26,425 bases of DNA from Alphaproteobacteria bacterium (GCA_013152625.1 JAADFY010000218.1:1-26425), one strand, 5' to 3'. Shown: positions 8,579 through 15,446, counted from the stretch's first letter. The notes: generated from the letters alone by a model not told the origin. Numbers and translations are program-made.

Positions 8579-8617
8579 GGCCACCCCTTTGCCCGCCGCT
8601 TTCATGCGGGGGTGGCC
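8579..8617. other. Strong stem-loop between cbtA and the sulfotransferase gene
   Basis: GGCCACCCC (8579-8587) and GGGGTGGCC (8609-8617) are perfect 9-bp inverted arms, with a further CCCGC/GCGGG pairing inside. On the plus strand the right arm is followed by five T, like an intrinsic terminator, but no plus-strand gene ends here. On the minus strand the hairpin spans the cbtA stop codon and could slow or stabilise the operon message between the transporter and the downstream genes. Confidence 0.5.
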
Positions 8618-9300
8618 TTTTTGGCAAACCGGTCCAGCAGCCAGCCATAGCCAAAACCGATGACCAGCCACAAAACGAGCATCTGCAACAGGGTGGCCAC
8701 GACGAAATCGGCGGTCAGACCGGCGGGGGGACCCGCTGGCCCGTTAACGACAACCGGGGCTGCCGGTGCACCGATCAGGTGGGGGGCGAGAACCACCGCG
8801 GCGGCGATGACCAGCACAATGGGGGTCCTGAACCGGGCCACCGCCAGAAAAGCCGTTGCGGTGACCAAAACCGTTGACCACCACCAGGTCTGGCGGGAAC
8901 CCAGTTCGGCGGCGATCTTGCCGGGCAATTCAGGGGGCAGGCCAAAGGCGGGGGCCAGAGTGATGGCGATAAAGCCAAACAGGCCCCATACCAGACCATT
9001 GCCGGTGTTGACCGGCATATTGGCCAGAGTGGAGACCCCGGCCAGTGTCAGGGCAATCCCGGCGCCAAGCAACATATTGGCCAGAACGGTCAGGGCGTTG
9101 CGTTCAAAACCGGGGGCGGGCGAAAACGGGCGGGGCCCGGTCTCGGCGGCCGGGGCAACCCCGGTGGGCCCGCTTTCAGCAACCTCATAGGCCTCAGCTT
9201 CCAGTATCAGGGCGCTGGTGCGCCCGATCTGAACCACGCTCATGGCAAGGCCGGCCAAAAGGCCCGCAAGAACTGCTGCGAAAAGTATGCGCCCGAACAT
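8602..9300 (-). CDS. cbtA: CbtA, predicted cobalt transporter membrane subunit
   Basis: CbtA is a predicted cobalt-uptake membrane protein found with CbtB under B12 riboswitches. The 232-residue protein shows about five hydrophobic segments: the N-terminal ILFAAVLAGLLAGLAMSVVQ, then segments near 70-90, 105-125, 145-185 and a last one around 205-225 ending GYGWLLDRF. This agrees with the family's five helices. A loop at about 35-60 follows helix 1, and EAEAYE is a family-like segment. The ATG at 9300 follows a good GGAGGGAGG region. It lies 51 bp after cbtB in the same transcript. Transport has been inferred from gene context across genomes more than from assay, so the substrate is likely but not proven. 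Confidence 0.92.
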   Translation of the reverse strand: MFGRILFAAVLAGLLAGLAMSVVQIGRTSALILEAEAYEVAESGPTGVAPAAETGPRPFSPAPGFERNALTVLANMLLGAGIALTLAGVSTLANMPVNTGNGLVWGLFGFIAITLAPAFGLPPELPGKIAAELGSRQTWWWSTVLVTATAFLAVARFRTPIVLVIAAAVVLAPHLIGAPAAPVVVNGPAGPPAGLTADFVVATLLQMLVLWLVIGFGYGWLLDRFAKKATPA

Positions 9301-9338
9301 GGCACGGCCTCCCTCCGGGATCTGTTGGCAAACAGAAT

Positions 9339-9354
9339 TAGGGTCCAGACCCTA
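9339..9354. repeat. 16-bp palindrome at the cbtB stop codon
   Basis: TAGGGTCCAGACCCTA is a palindrome apart from its central CA. Its first 14 bases recur exactly at 12255-12268, next to the MITE-like element. It overlaps the cbtB stop codon. It may be a dispersed repeat end, an insertion footprint or a protein-binding site; the sequence does not decide. Confidence 0.6.
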
Positions 9355-9528
9355 GTGGCAGGGAAGCCCGGCGGCGTGGCGGGCGTCATGGGCGCCGTTG
9401 TGCACGGCCATGTCGGAGCTAAATCCGACGCCGACAATCAGGGCCAACCCGAGCATTAAAGCCAGGGTACCGGCGACAAGCCGCTGGGAGAAAGACAGGG
9501 AAATGTTCGATGCGATGGTCGTATTCAT
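9352..9528 (-). CDS. cbtB: CbtB, small predicted cobalt transporter subunit
   Basis: This 58-residue frame begins MNTTIASNISLSFSQRLVAG, has one membrane helix (about 18-38, LVAGTLALMLGLALIVGVGF), and ends in the histidine-rich tail HNGAHDARHAAGLPCH, the hallmark of CbtB. The tail is thought to bind cobalt at the membrane before passage to CbtA. The ATG at 9528 has GGAGGG (9539-9544) ten bases upstream and follows the riboswitch directly, so it is the first gene of the cobalamin block. Its TAG stop is part of the 16-bp palindrome at 9339-9354. Identification is strong despite the size. Confidence 0.93.
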   Translation of the reverse strand: MNTTIASNISLSFSQRLVAGTLALMLGLALIVGVGFSSDMAVHNGAHDARHAAGLPCH

Positions 9529-9565
9529 GGTGCCAACACCCTCCGTGTGGACTGGTTCAGATGGA

Positions 9566-9755
9566 GCTGGCAGGTCTCCTGACTGGCAGTGTCTTTTGGC
9601 GCCGCCCTCCCCTTCCCGGCCCTTTTGGCCAGTGGGTAATTCGAGGACAACTCACTGCTTACAGTTGCGGGGGCAGTCACGGATTTGGTCCCTGTTGGGT
9701 ACGCCGCACCGTGTTCCCTATTATGACCCTTGCCTTTTCGAGGTTCGAGTCACCA
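9566..9755 (-). promoter_or_regulatory. Adenosylcobalamin riboswitch
   Basis: Read on the minus strand, the element contains in order ATAGGGAACACGGTG, the core CCCCGCAACTGTAAGC, a CCACTGG B12-box-like segment, a GGGAAGG region and the closing GTCAGGAGACCTGCC. Together these are diagnostic of the cobalamin riboswitch. It lies about 40 bases before the cbtB start with no U-tract terminator between, and a GCTCC just after the element could pair with the GGAGGG ribosome binding site. Control is therefore probably translational, with B12 binding turning off cobalt uptake and the genes coupled behind it. The outer ends are approximate. Confidence 0.95.
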
Positions 9756-9787
9756 GCTTTGGTAACGCTGTCACGGGCGCATTTGCG

Positions 9788-9793
9788 TGTCAA
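9788..9793 (-). promoter_or_regulatory. Possible -35 box for the cobalamin operon
   Basis: TTGACA on the minus strand lies about 35 bases upstream of the riboswitch 5' end, the right place for the operon promoter. No convincing -10 box is found 16-19 bases downstream, so this is tentative. Confidence 0.35.
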
Positions 9794-9819
9794 GCAATCG
9801 GCGAAATTTACGGCGCGCC

Positions 9820-9879
9820 AGTCATGGTGCCCCAGTCATGGTAGCAGTCATGGTGCCCCAGTCATGGTAGCAGTCATGG
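9820..9879. repeat. 26-bp tandem repeat, two copies plus a partial third
   Basis: A 26-bp unit beginning AGTCATGGTGCC occurs at 9820-9845 and again, identical, at 9846-9871, followed by a partial copy AGTCATGG (9872-9879). Each unit itself contains AGTCATGG twice. The array covers the last codons and the stop of uxuA and lies just upstream of the riboswitch operon promoter region. Because 26 is not a multiple of three, copy-number change would alter the uxuA C-terminus. Confidence 0.9.
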
Positions 9880-11077
9880 CGCCAGCCTCCACGGCGGCCA
9901 TGACCCCGCGCAGTTCAGCCAGCCCCTTCAGGCGCCCGATGGTCGGATAACCGGGCTGCCCGCTGCGCCCCAGATCATCGATGATGTCCTGACCATGATC
10001 GGGTCGCATGGGGATTTGCCAGTCGGGCCGGCCTTCGGCGCGGCGGCGGGCCTCCTCCCCCATCAACGCGCGCACCACTTCCACCATACCGGTGTCGCCG
10101 GCCAGATGCTCATCCTCGAAAAAAGACCCGGCAATGGCCGGACCATCGCGCTTGACGGAACGCAAATGGGCGAAGTGAATTTTTGGGCCGAACCGGTCAA
10201 TCATGGCCAGCAGATCATTGTCAGGGCGCGATGAAAGCGACCCGGAGCAAAATGTCAGCCCGTTGGATTTGCTGTTTACGGCCCCAAGCACATGGTCAAT
10301 ATGGGCATGGGTCGACATGACCCGGGGCATGCCCAGCAACTCAAATGGCGGATCGTCAGGGTGGCAGCACATGCGCACGCCCAGCCGTTCGGCGGTGGGG
10401 ATGATTTCGCCCAGAAAATCAATGAAATTCTGAGCCAGCCGATCACGGGAAATATCGTCGTAAAGGGCGAGATGTTCCCGGACCTGATCGAGGGTGAGCT
10501 TTTCGTTGGAACCGGGCAGTCCGGCTACGATATTGGCCACCAGCCCGACTTTTCGGTCCCCGGACATGGCTGCGAACCGGGTTGCGGCCTGGGCAACCAT
10601 ATCATCGGTAAAGGCCTTTTCCGCCCCGGGGCGGGCCAGCAGGTGAATATCAAAAACCGCAAAATCAACCAGGTCAAAGCGCATGGCGGTGCCGCCATGG
10701 GCCAGCGGCCAGGCGAGATGGGTCCGGGTCCAGTCAATGACCGGCATGAAATTATAACACACGGTATGAATGCCGGCGGCGGCCAGATTTTCAAGGCTTT
10801 GCCGGTAGTTGGCGAAATGGGTCCGATAGTCGCCCGCCTGCTGCTTGATGGCCTCGGAGACCACCAGACTTTCCACGACCACCCAATCAAGACCGGAGGG
10901 GGTCCCGTCGACGAAAGAGCGAACCTCGTTCTGGCGTTTTTCGATTTCAGCCGGGGACCAGACATCACCACTGACCAGATGATGCAGGGCGGTAACGATC
11001 CCTTCCGCCCCGGCCTGCCGGACATGGGTGAGTGGTGTGCGATCGGTGTTGCCAAACCAGCGCCAAGTCTGAAACAT
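9848..11077 (-). CDS. uxuA: Mannonate dehydratase
   Basis: UxuA dehydrates D-mannonate to 2-keto-3-deoxygluconate in glucuronate breakdown. It is a metal-dependent TIM-barrel enzyme of the cytoplasm. The protein is 409 residues, close to the family's usual 390-400. It starts MFQTWRWFGNTDRTPL, the standard N-terminus, and contains NFMPVIDWTRTHLAWPL, MCCHPDDPP (metal-binding Cys/His), SSRPDNDL, HLRSVKRD and MRPDHGQD, all characteristic. The open frame runs 89 codons further upstream, but that extension is unrelated to the family and overlaps the divergent promoter, so I place the start at 11077. The last residues (AMTATMTGAP) come from the tandem repeat. It diverges from a GntR regulator that probably controls it. 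Confidence 0.94.
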   Translation of the reverse strand: MFQTWRWFGNTDRTPLTHVRQAGAEGIVTALHHLVSGDVWSPAEIEKRQNEVRSFVDGTPSGLDWVVVESLVVSEAIKQQAGDYRTHFANYRQSLENLAAAGIHTVCYNFMPVIDWTRTHLAWPLAHGGTAMRFDLVDFAVFDIHLLARPGAEKAFTDDMVAQAATRFAAMSGDRKVGLVANIVAGLPGSNEKLTLDQVREHLALYDDISRDRLAQNFIDFLGEIIPTAERLGVRMCCHPDDPPFELLGMPRVMSTHAHIDHVLGAVNSKSNGLTFCSGSLSSRPDNDLLAMIDRFGPKIHFAHLRSVKRDGPAIAGSFFEDEHLAGDTGMVEVVRALMGEEARRRAEGRPDWQIPMRPDHGQDIIDDLGRSGQPGYPTIGRLKGLAELRGVMAAVEAGAMTATMTGAP

Positions 11078-11136
11078 ATCGATAAATTTCCCAAAAATAT
11101 GACCCGGGCCGCCCTTATGGGCCGCCACCGGCAAGG

Positions 11137-11166
11137 ATACCACACCCCGCAAGGTGAACATACCAC
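11137..11166. promoter_or_regulatory. Paired ATACCAC sites in the uxuA/GntR intergenic region
   Basis: ATACCAC occurs at 11137-11143 and 11160-11166, 23 bp apart, and a related inverted TATGGTAG at 11232-11239. FadR-subfamily GntR proteins of hexuronate genes often bind TGGT/ACCA half sites, so these are candidate operators. This is inference from motif and position only. Confidence 0.35.
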
Positions 11167-11201
11167 TCGGTGAGCAGAAACAAGCACATCTTTGGTTCGC
11201 A

Positions 11202-11230
11202 TTGACGGGGGCGGCGAGCGAAACTATCCT
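11202..11230 (+). promoter_or_regulatory. Sigma-70-like promoter for the GntR gene
   Basis: TTGACG (11202-11207), a 17-base spacer and TATCCT (11225-11230) make a good promoter pair. The predicted transcription start near 11237 falls on or just after the first candidate ATG (11234), so the gene is either leaderless or starts further in. Confidence 0.55.
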
Positions 11231-11233
11231 AGT

Positions 11234-11983
11234 ATGGTAGCGCCGGGGCAGGATGGACCAGCACAATTGGCAAATTTGAGTGTGGCGCTGACTGACGGGC
11301 AAAGCCAAGGACCCCAACACCGGGGCAATCCAAGCAATGCGCACCGTATCTACGTCGTGCTCAAGCGCCGTATATTCAACCTCGGGCTGCTGCCCGGCTC
11401 CTCGCTGAGCGAGGCGGATGTGGCCAAGAACATGGGGGTTTCCCGCCAGCCGGTGCGCGAGGCGTTTATCAAGCTGGCAGATGCGGGGCTGGTGGAAATC
11501 CGGCCCAAGCGCGGCACATTTGTGCGCCTGATCTCAAAACGGGAGGTGGCCAATGCCCGCTTCATACGCGAAGCCATCGAGGTGGCGGTGGCGCGCAGGG
11601 CGGCACTGGAAGGGCAGCGAGCTGAAATCGTGCAGCTTGACCAACTGGTCAAGGCGCAGGAACGGGCGGTCAGGAATGCCAATCTTGGCGAATTTTTCGA
11701 ACTTGACGAGAATTTTCACCGTCAGATTGCGATTTGTGCCGAGTGTGAAGTGGCCTGGGGCATTGTGGAAAACCTCAAGGCACAGTTCGACCGGATGCGC
11801 TATCTCGGTCAGCCCAACCCGGGCGCACTGGCCGACGTGATTGCCCAGCACCATGCCATCGCCCAGGCCATCGAGGCGGGTAATGCCGATGATGCGGCGG
11901 CAGCGATAACGCGGCATATGGCGGATGTTCTCGATTCGCTGCCGAGAATTTCGGCCAGCCGTCCGGAGCTTTTTGTCGACTGA
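11234..11983 (+). CDS. GntR-family (FadR subfamily) transcriptional regulator
   Basis: This is a one-component DNA-binding repressor or activator. The winged helix-turn-helix is clear: GSSLSEADVAKNMGVSRQPV, then REAFIKLADAGLVEIRPKRG. The C-terminal all-helical FCD domain carries the metal/ligand residues DENFHRQI, a downstream HH and RHM. It diverges from uxuA, so hexuronate or aldonate metabolism is the likely target. The start is uncertain: about 40 residues before the HTH are not family-like, the ATG at 11234 coincides with the expected transcription start, and TTG/GTG codons near 11267-11282 are alternatives. The gene ends a few bases before the MITE-like element. Confidence 0.88.
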   Translation: MVAPGQDGPAQLANLSVALTDGQSQGPQHRGNPSNAHRIYVVLKRRIFNLGLLPGSSLSEADVAKNMGVSRQPVREAFIKLADAGLVEIRPKRGTFVRLISKREVANARFIREAIEVAVARRAALEGQRAEIVQLDQLVKAQERAVRNANLGEFFELDENFHRQIAICAECEVAWGIVENLKAQFDRMRYLGQPNPGALADVIAQHHAIAQAIEAGNADDAAAAITRHMADVLDSLPRISASRPELFVD

Positions 11984-11989
11984 TTTATT

Positions 11990-12256
11990 TAGGTCACGGA
12001 CCCATAAACGGGGGCGATATGGCGCTTCAATTGGCAAAAATATGCACGAAGAAGGGCAAAAAGCGGGTCTATATCCCGGTTAAGCCCTCCGACACAGCAG
12101 ATTGCAGCCAATTGAGCGACCAGGAGGTTATGGCCAATTTGCCCACCTAATGCGTTCCAAAAACTTGAAAACCATCTGGTTTCCAGCGCTCTTGCGCCTG
12201 TTATGTGAACAAATTGGCTCATACCATTTCATCTCCGTTTATGGGTCCGTGACCTA
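11990..12256. mobile_element. MITE-like element with 22-bp perfect terminal inverted repeats
   Basis: The left end (11990-12011, starting TAGGTCACGGACCC) and right end (12235-12256) are exact reverse complements over 22 bases. Weaker similarity continues inward, where both ends carry a GAnATGG-like block. TA lies at both extremities and may be a duplicated target, as in the IS630/Tc1 type. The 267-bp body has no transposase; a 77-codon minus-strand frame inside it ends within the left repeat and looks like no known protein. It sits 6 bp after the GntR gene. A non-autonomous element or relic is the best reading; a large regulatory cruciform is the alternative. Confidence 0.7.
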
Positions 12257-12268
12257 GGGTCCAGACCC
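12255..12268. repeat. Second copy of the 14-bp TAGGGTCCAGACCC motif
   Basis: Identical to 9339-9352 and directly abutting the right end of the MITE-like element, sharing its TA. The following CATAAA also matches the bases after ACCC in the element's left terminus, so this may be the remnant of a related terminal repeat. Confidence 0.55.
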
Positions 12269-12344
12269 ATAAAGCGCATTGCCCTCAAACGGGCTTAAAT
12301 TCACTGCTAGTGTGGCCCCCGTCACAGTCGTGGAGGCAAAGGCA

Positions 12345-12749
12345 ATGCGAGTTAAACTTGTGTTCGGGCTGGCGGTTGTCTGGGCCGCGCTGTTTGTTGT
12401 TTCAATTGTGGTGGGGTTGACGCTGGCCCCCACCGGCGTTGGGTTCCTGCGGGGGATCAACCGGGCTATCGCGGTGGTCGGCTGGCAGGGCGCGGCGGCG
12501 GCCAGCGCGCTTATACTGGCTGTTTTGGCGCTGGGAATCGAGCGGCCCAGGGGCCGGTTGATGAGTATTCTCGGGTTCGGACCTCTTGTCGTGACCGGTC
12601 TTTTGGTGCTGGGGATGGCGTTGCTGATCGCCTGGTTTGCGTTTTTCTCCACTTCGCCCGCCCCGGCCACCGGTCCGACCCTGCCTGTCACCGAGGCCCC
12701 ACCACCCACCACGAAAGTTGCGCCTCCGACCACTCAAGCACCCGGATAA
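12345..12749 (+). CDS. Small membrane protein with Pro/Thr-rich tail, function unknown
   Basis: The frame encodes 134 residues from the ATG at 12345, which has GGAGG eight bases upstream; an earlier in-frame ATG at 12279 lacks one. Three hydrophobic segments are visible at about 4-26 (LVFGLAVVWAALFVVSIVVG), 45-65 and 75-100. They are followed by a low-complexity Pro/Thr tail (PATGPTLPVTEAPPPTTK and on) that would lie outside or in the cytoplasm depending on topology. I recognise no family. It stands alone between the MITE-like element and the lactonase gene. Confidence 0.65.
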   Translation: MRVKLVFGLAVVWAALFVVSIVVGLTLAPTGVGFLRGINRAIAVVGWQGAAAASALILAVLALGIERPRGRLMSILGFGPLVVTGLLVLGMALLIAWFAFFSTSPAPATGPTLPVTEAPPPTTKVAPPTTQAPG

Positions 12750-12860
12750 AGGATGCCCGCTCAAGCGGTCTGGACCGGTTTTGCATTGCCGCAACGGTAT
12801 TTATTCGAATAAGGTCAGTACAACACCGGTCGATGATACCGCTTCGGGGGCGCCAGCACT

Positions 12861-13772
12861 ATGACCAAACCGGTTTACGAGCATTTTGACCGGGCGTTCG
12901 GCGCCCTGGCCATTGCCATTGAAAAGCCTGAAGAAATCGCAAGTGACTGCCGCTGGGCCGAGGGGCCGTGCTGGTTTGATGACGGGGGCTATCTGATCTG
13001 GAGCGATATTCCCAACAACCGCATGTTGCGCTGGATCCCCGATGTGGGGGTCTCGGTCTTTCGGCAACCTTCAGATTATATCAATGGCAACACCCGCGAT
13101 CATCAGGGCCGACTTATTTCGTGCTCCCACGGGGGCCGTAATGTGGTGCGCACCGAGCCGGATGGCACCCGGACCGTGCTTGCCGACCGGCATGAGGGAA
13201 AAAAACTGAATTCACCCAATGATGTCGTGGTCAAGTCGGACGGTACGATCTGGTTTACCGACCCGCCCTACGGCATCTTGAGCGATTATGAGGGGCATGC
13301 CTCCGAGCAGGAACAGGCAGGCTGTTTTGTCTTTTGCCTGGATCCGGCAACCGGCGAACTCAAGGTGGTGGCCGATGATTTTGACAAGCCGAACGGGTTG
13401 GCTTTCTCGCCCGACGAAAGCGTGCTGTACGTTTCCGACAGCGGCTATAGCCACGGCAAAGACCGGCCGCACCATATCCGTTCGTTCGATGTGGGGCCGG
13501 GCAACGTGTTGCGCAATCCGCGGGTGTTTGCCGAAATTGATCCGGGGATCCCGGACGGTTTTCGCGCCGATACTGAGGGCAACATCTGGACCAGCGCCTG
13601 GGACGGGGTGCATTGCTACAATTCCGCCGGTGCCCTGCTGGGCAAGATATTCACCCCCGAAAAAGTTTCGAATGTGACCTTTGGCGGGCCGAAACGAAAC
13701 CGGCTGTTTATTACCGCCACAAGCCAGGTTTTTGTTCTATATGTGGGGATCAGCGGCGTTCAGCGTCCGTAG
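12861..13772 (+). CDS. SMP-30/gluconolactonase-family protein
   Basis: The 303-residue protein is a six-bladed beta-propeller of the SMP-30/LRE family, Ca2+- or Zn2+-dependent hydrolases that open sugar lactones. Typical blocks are EGPCWFDDGGYLIWSDIPNN, NGNTRDHQGRLISCSHGGR, KLNSPNDVVVKSDGTIWFTD, PNGLAFSPDESVLYVSDSG and RADTEGNIWTSAWDGVHCYN, which include the metal-binding Glu, Asn and Asp positions. No signal peptide is evident, so it is probably cytoplasmic. The start at 12861 gives the normal length. With uxuA nearby it fits sugar-acid breakdown, though its exact lactone is unknown. Confidence 0.9.
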   Translation: MTKPVYEHFDRAFGALAIAIEKPEEIASDCRWAEGPCWFDDGGYLIWSDIPNNRMLRWIPDVGVSVFRQPSDYINGNTRDHQGRLISCSHGGRNVVRTEPDGTRTVLADRHEGKKLNSPNDVVVKSDGTIWFTDPPYGILSDYEGHASEQEQAGCFVFCLDPATGELKVVADDFDKPNGLAFSPDESVLYVSDSGYSHGKDRPHHIRSFDVGPGNVLRNPRVFAEIDPGIPDGFRADTEGNIWTSAWDGVHCYNSAGALLGKIFTPEKVSNVTFGGPKRNRLFITATSQVFVLYVGISGVQRP

Positions 13773-13800
13773 GTCACAGCTCGACAGGGCTTGTAATCGA

Positions 13801-13820
13801 CCGACAGATGAATATGTCGG
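13801..13820. promoter_or_regulatory. Inverted repeat upstream of the FnrL-like gene
   Basis: CCGACA and TGTCGG are perfect 6-bp arms separated by eight bases, 28 bp before the fnrL-like ATG. It may be an operator or a short leader hairpin; it does not match an FNR box. Confidence 0.3.
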
Positions 13821-13848
13821 AGCCAGAAATAACAGCAGCGGGGCGGCC

Positions 13849-14580
13849 ATGGACGACACGCGCAGGGATATTCACAATTCTGAAGTGCCGGTTGTATGCC
13901 AAAGCTGTGAAGCGCGGCACAACGGAGTGTGCGGCGCACTGAACGAACAGGAACTTGTGCAGCTGTCGAAATCCACCCGCCGGGTGTGCCATCTGCCGGG
14001 GGTGGAACTGATCGGCGACAGTGAGGAAATCGCCAGTTACAGCAATATCATGCACGGCGTGGTCAAGCTGAGCAAAATTCTCGAAGACGGGCGCCAGCAG
14101 GTCGTGGGGCTGCAATTCGCGCCGGATTTTCTGGGCCGTATTTTTGCCACCGAAAGCCGGGTGACGGTGGAAACCGCGTCCAAAGTGGAGCTGTGCAAAT
14201 TTCCCAAAAGCGTATTTGACGCAATGCTGGCGGCCAATTCCGAGCTGGAACACCGGATCATGGTGCAAACGTTGCGCGAACTGGACGAAGCGCGGGACTG
14301 GATGGTAACGCTGGGGCGGAAAACAGCGGCGGAAAAAGTGGCCAGTTTTCTCTATCTGATTGCCACGCATGTGGATCCCACAGCAATGGACCACCCCGAT
14401 GAAGAGGCGGTGTTTGATCTGCCGCTGACCCGGGCCGACATTGCCGACTATCTGGGGCTGACCATTGAAACCGTGTCGCGGCAGCTCACCCGGCTGCGGG
14501 CTGACAAGGTGGTGGAGATCACTCACAACAGGCATGTGCGGGTTTGGCGTTTGTCGCGCCTGCTCGACCGTTGCGGCTGA
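13849..14580 (+). CDS. fnrL: FnrL-type oxygen-sensing Crp/Fnr regulator
   Basis: This is a global regulator whose oxygen-labile [4Fe-4S] cluster permits dimerisation and DNA binding in low oxygen. The 243-residue protein has the N-terminal cysteines C17, C20 and C28 (CQSCEARHNGVCGAL) and a fourth at C116 (KVELCKFPK), the arrangement of FNR/FnrL. The cyclic-nucleotide-like beta-roll spans about 35-125. The helix-turn-helix TRADIADYLGLTIETVSRQL (about 194-213) carries the E-x-x-S-R recognition residues that read TTGAT half sites. The ATG at 13849 leaves a normal N-terminus; a longer frame overlaps the lactonase gene. It converges on the hemerythrin-domain gene, which has an FNR box. Confidence 0.93.
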   Translation: MDDTRRDIHNSEVPVVCQSCEARHNGVCGALNEQELVQLSKSTRRVCHLPGVELIGDSEEIASYSNIMHGVVKLSKILEDGRQQVVGLQFAPDFLGRIFATESRVTVETASKVELCKFPKSVFDAMLAANSELEHRIMVQTLRELDEARDWMVTLGRKTAAEKVASFLYLIATHVDPTAMDHPDEEAVFDLPLTRADIADYLGLTIETVSRQLTRLRADKVVEITHNRHVRVWRLSRLLDRCG

Positions 14581-14592
14581 CAGTACCTGCAA

Positions 14593-15069
14593 TCAGTACC
14601 GTTTCAGGATCGGCAACAACACCGTGCGCTCAAACACCAGATGGCGGCGCACGCCTTCAAAAAAACCGCGCAGCATGTAGCTCATGGCATTGGGGGAGAT
14701 GACCAGTTGATCTGTGCCCGCCGCCAGCAAAGCCTCGCCCAGTTCCTCGGCGAAACACTGGTCGGAAAAGTGCTCCAGGCGCAGCTGGTCCAGGGTGGCC
14801 CCCAGATCGTTTAGCGCAAGATCGCTGCCGATACGGTTTGCACTGCCGGGGGTGGCGGGAACCAGAACCGCAAAAATAAGGTCCTCTTCCGCCCGGTGGC
14901 CACGCTGCAAAAGCGACGAGATCGCCCGGGAGAGATGCAGGCAAACCTGTCGATCCAGCTGGTCGGGCAGATCATCGGCGATCTTTTCAAGTTGATCGCA
15001 AAGCGCTGCCTGTTCGGCGTGGGTGCGCTCAAGTACTGCTTTCATTTCAATTCCCGACGCCGTTGACAT
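14593..15069 (-). CDS. Hemerythrin HHE-domain protein
   Basis: The frame encodes 158 residues of an all-helical HHE cation-binding domain, which binds a di-iron centre and is used for O2 or NO sensing or iron-centre repair. Visible ligand-like residues are RTHAEQ near the start, HRAEEDLIF (H-x-x-E), LRLEHF and RRHLVFERTVL (H-x-x-x-E). I chose the ATG at 15069, which has AAAGGCGG upstream; an ATG at 15045 is possible. The longer open frame upstream is the leader. It converges on the FnrL-like gene (12 bp between stops) and an FNR box lies about 155 bp upstream, so it is probably induced in low oxygen. Confidence 0.85.
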   Translation of the reverse strand: MSTASGIEMKAVLERTHAEQAALCDQLEKIADDLPDQLDRQVCLHLSRAISSLLQRGHRAEEDLIFAVLVPATPGSANRIGSDLALNDLGATLDQLRLEHFSDQCFAEELGEALLAAGTDQLVISPNAMSYMLRGFFEGVRRHLVFERTVLLPILKRY

Positions 15070-15446
15070 TCGCGCCGCCTTTATCCTTCGCGCCGCTTGC
15101 AGGTTCGTAAAATTCGCTTTCAAGAACCGTGCTTTTCGGCCTGAAAACGCCAGATGCATAACCTGACCGGCGTGCGAACCATTCCATAGGAGCACGACAC
15201 CACAGGCCAAACCGGGACGTATTGACACAGATCAAAATGTAAAAAGACGGTGCGCATTGCCGCCCGGGCGGATCCGGCCTGCGGCGATTGGCGGGGTTCA
15301 ATTCTGCCAGAGGCCCGGCGGCATCAGCTCCACCCGTTCAGGTCACGGACCGGCAGCCGTCACAAGGGCGGCCCGGGCGAGGGCGGACCGAGCGCGCGCC
15401 CCCTGCGAGCCCTGTTTGGGCAAGCAGGTTACCTCCGGGATGGCGC
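15070..15446. other. Intergenic region upstream of the hemerythrin gene
   Basis: This stretch of 377 bases holds the FNR box and the presumed long leader of the hemerythrin gene. The part from 15240 to 15446, downstream of the dehydrogenase gene, is very GC-rich and shows no convincing gene, terminator or repeat. Confidence 0.6.
15222..15235 (-). promoter_or_regulatory. FNR box upstream of the hemerythrin gene
   Basis: On the minus strand TTGATCTGTGTCAA matches the FNR consensus TTGAT-N4-ATCAA with one changed base. It is the only good match I found in the window and points at the hemerythrin-domain gene; no plus-strand gene follows it. The FnrL-type protein encoded about 650 bp away has the matching recognition helix. 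Confidence 0.75.

Larger units (their letters stand above)
9529..9847 (-). other. Non-coding leader region of the cobalamin operon
   Basis: These 319 bases between the cbtB start and the uxuA stop hold the cobalamin riboswitch, the cbtB ribosome binding site, a possible -35 box and one copy of the 26-bp tandem repeat. Open frames that cross it have no coding character. Confidence 0.8.

Noticed and set aside
9525..9857. TCATGGTGCC occurs at the cbtB start and in the tandem repeat
   Set aside because: A 10-base match with a start-codon context is not enough to claim a shared site.
9820..9879. Tandem repeat considered as a CRISPR array
   Set aside because: The two units are directly adjacent with no spacers and there are no cas genes.
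11078..11344. 89-codon upstream extension of uxuA
   Set aside because: It is unrelated to mannonate dehydratases and overlaps the divergent promoter region and the GntR gene start.
11989..12222. 77-codon minus-strand frame inside the MITE-like element
   Set aside because: It has no recognisable domain or ribosome binding site and ends in the terminal repeat, so it is probably not a transposase remnant.
15340..15351. AGGTCACGGACC matches the MITE-like terminal sequence
   Set aside because: Only 12 bases match, the similarity stops at once, and no inverted partner is nearby; likely chance in GC-rich DNA.
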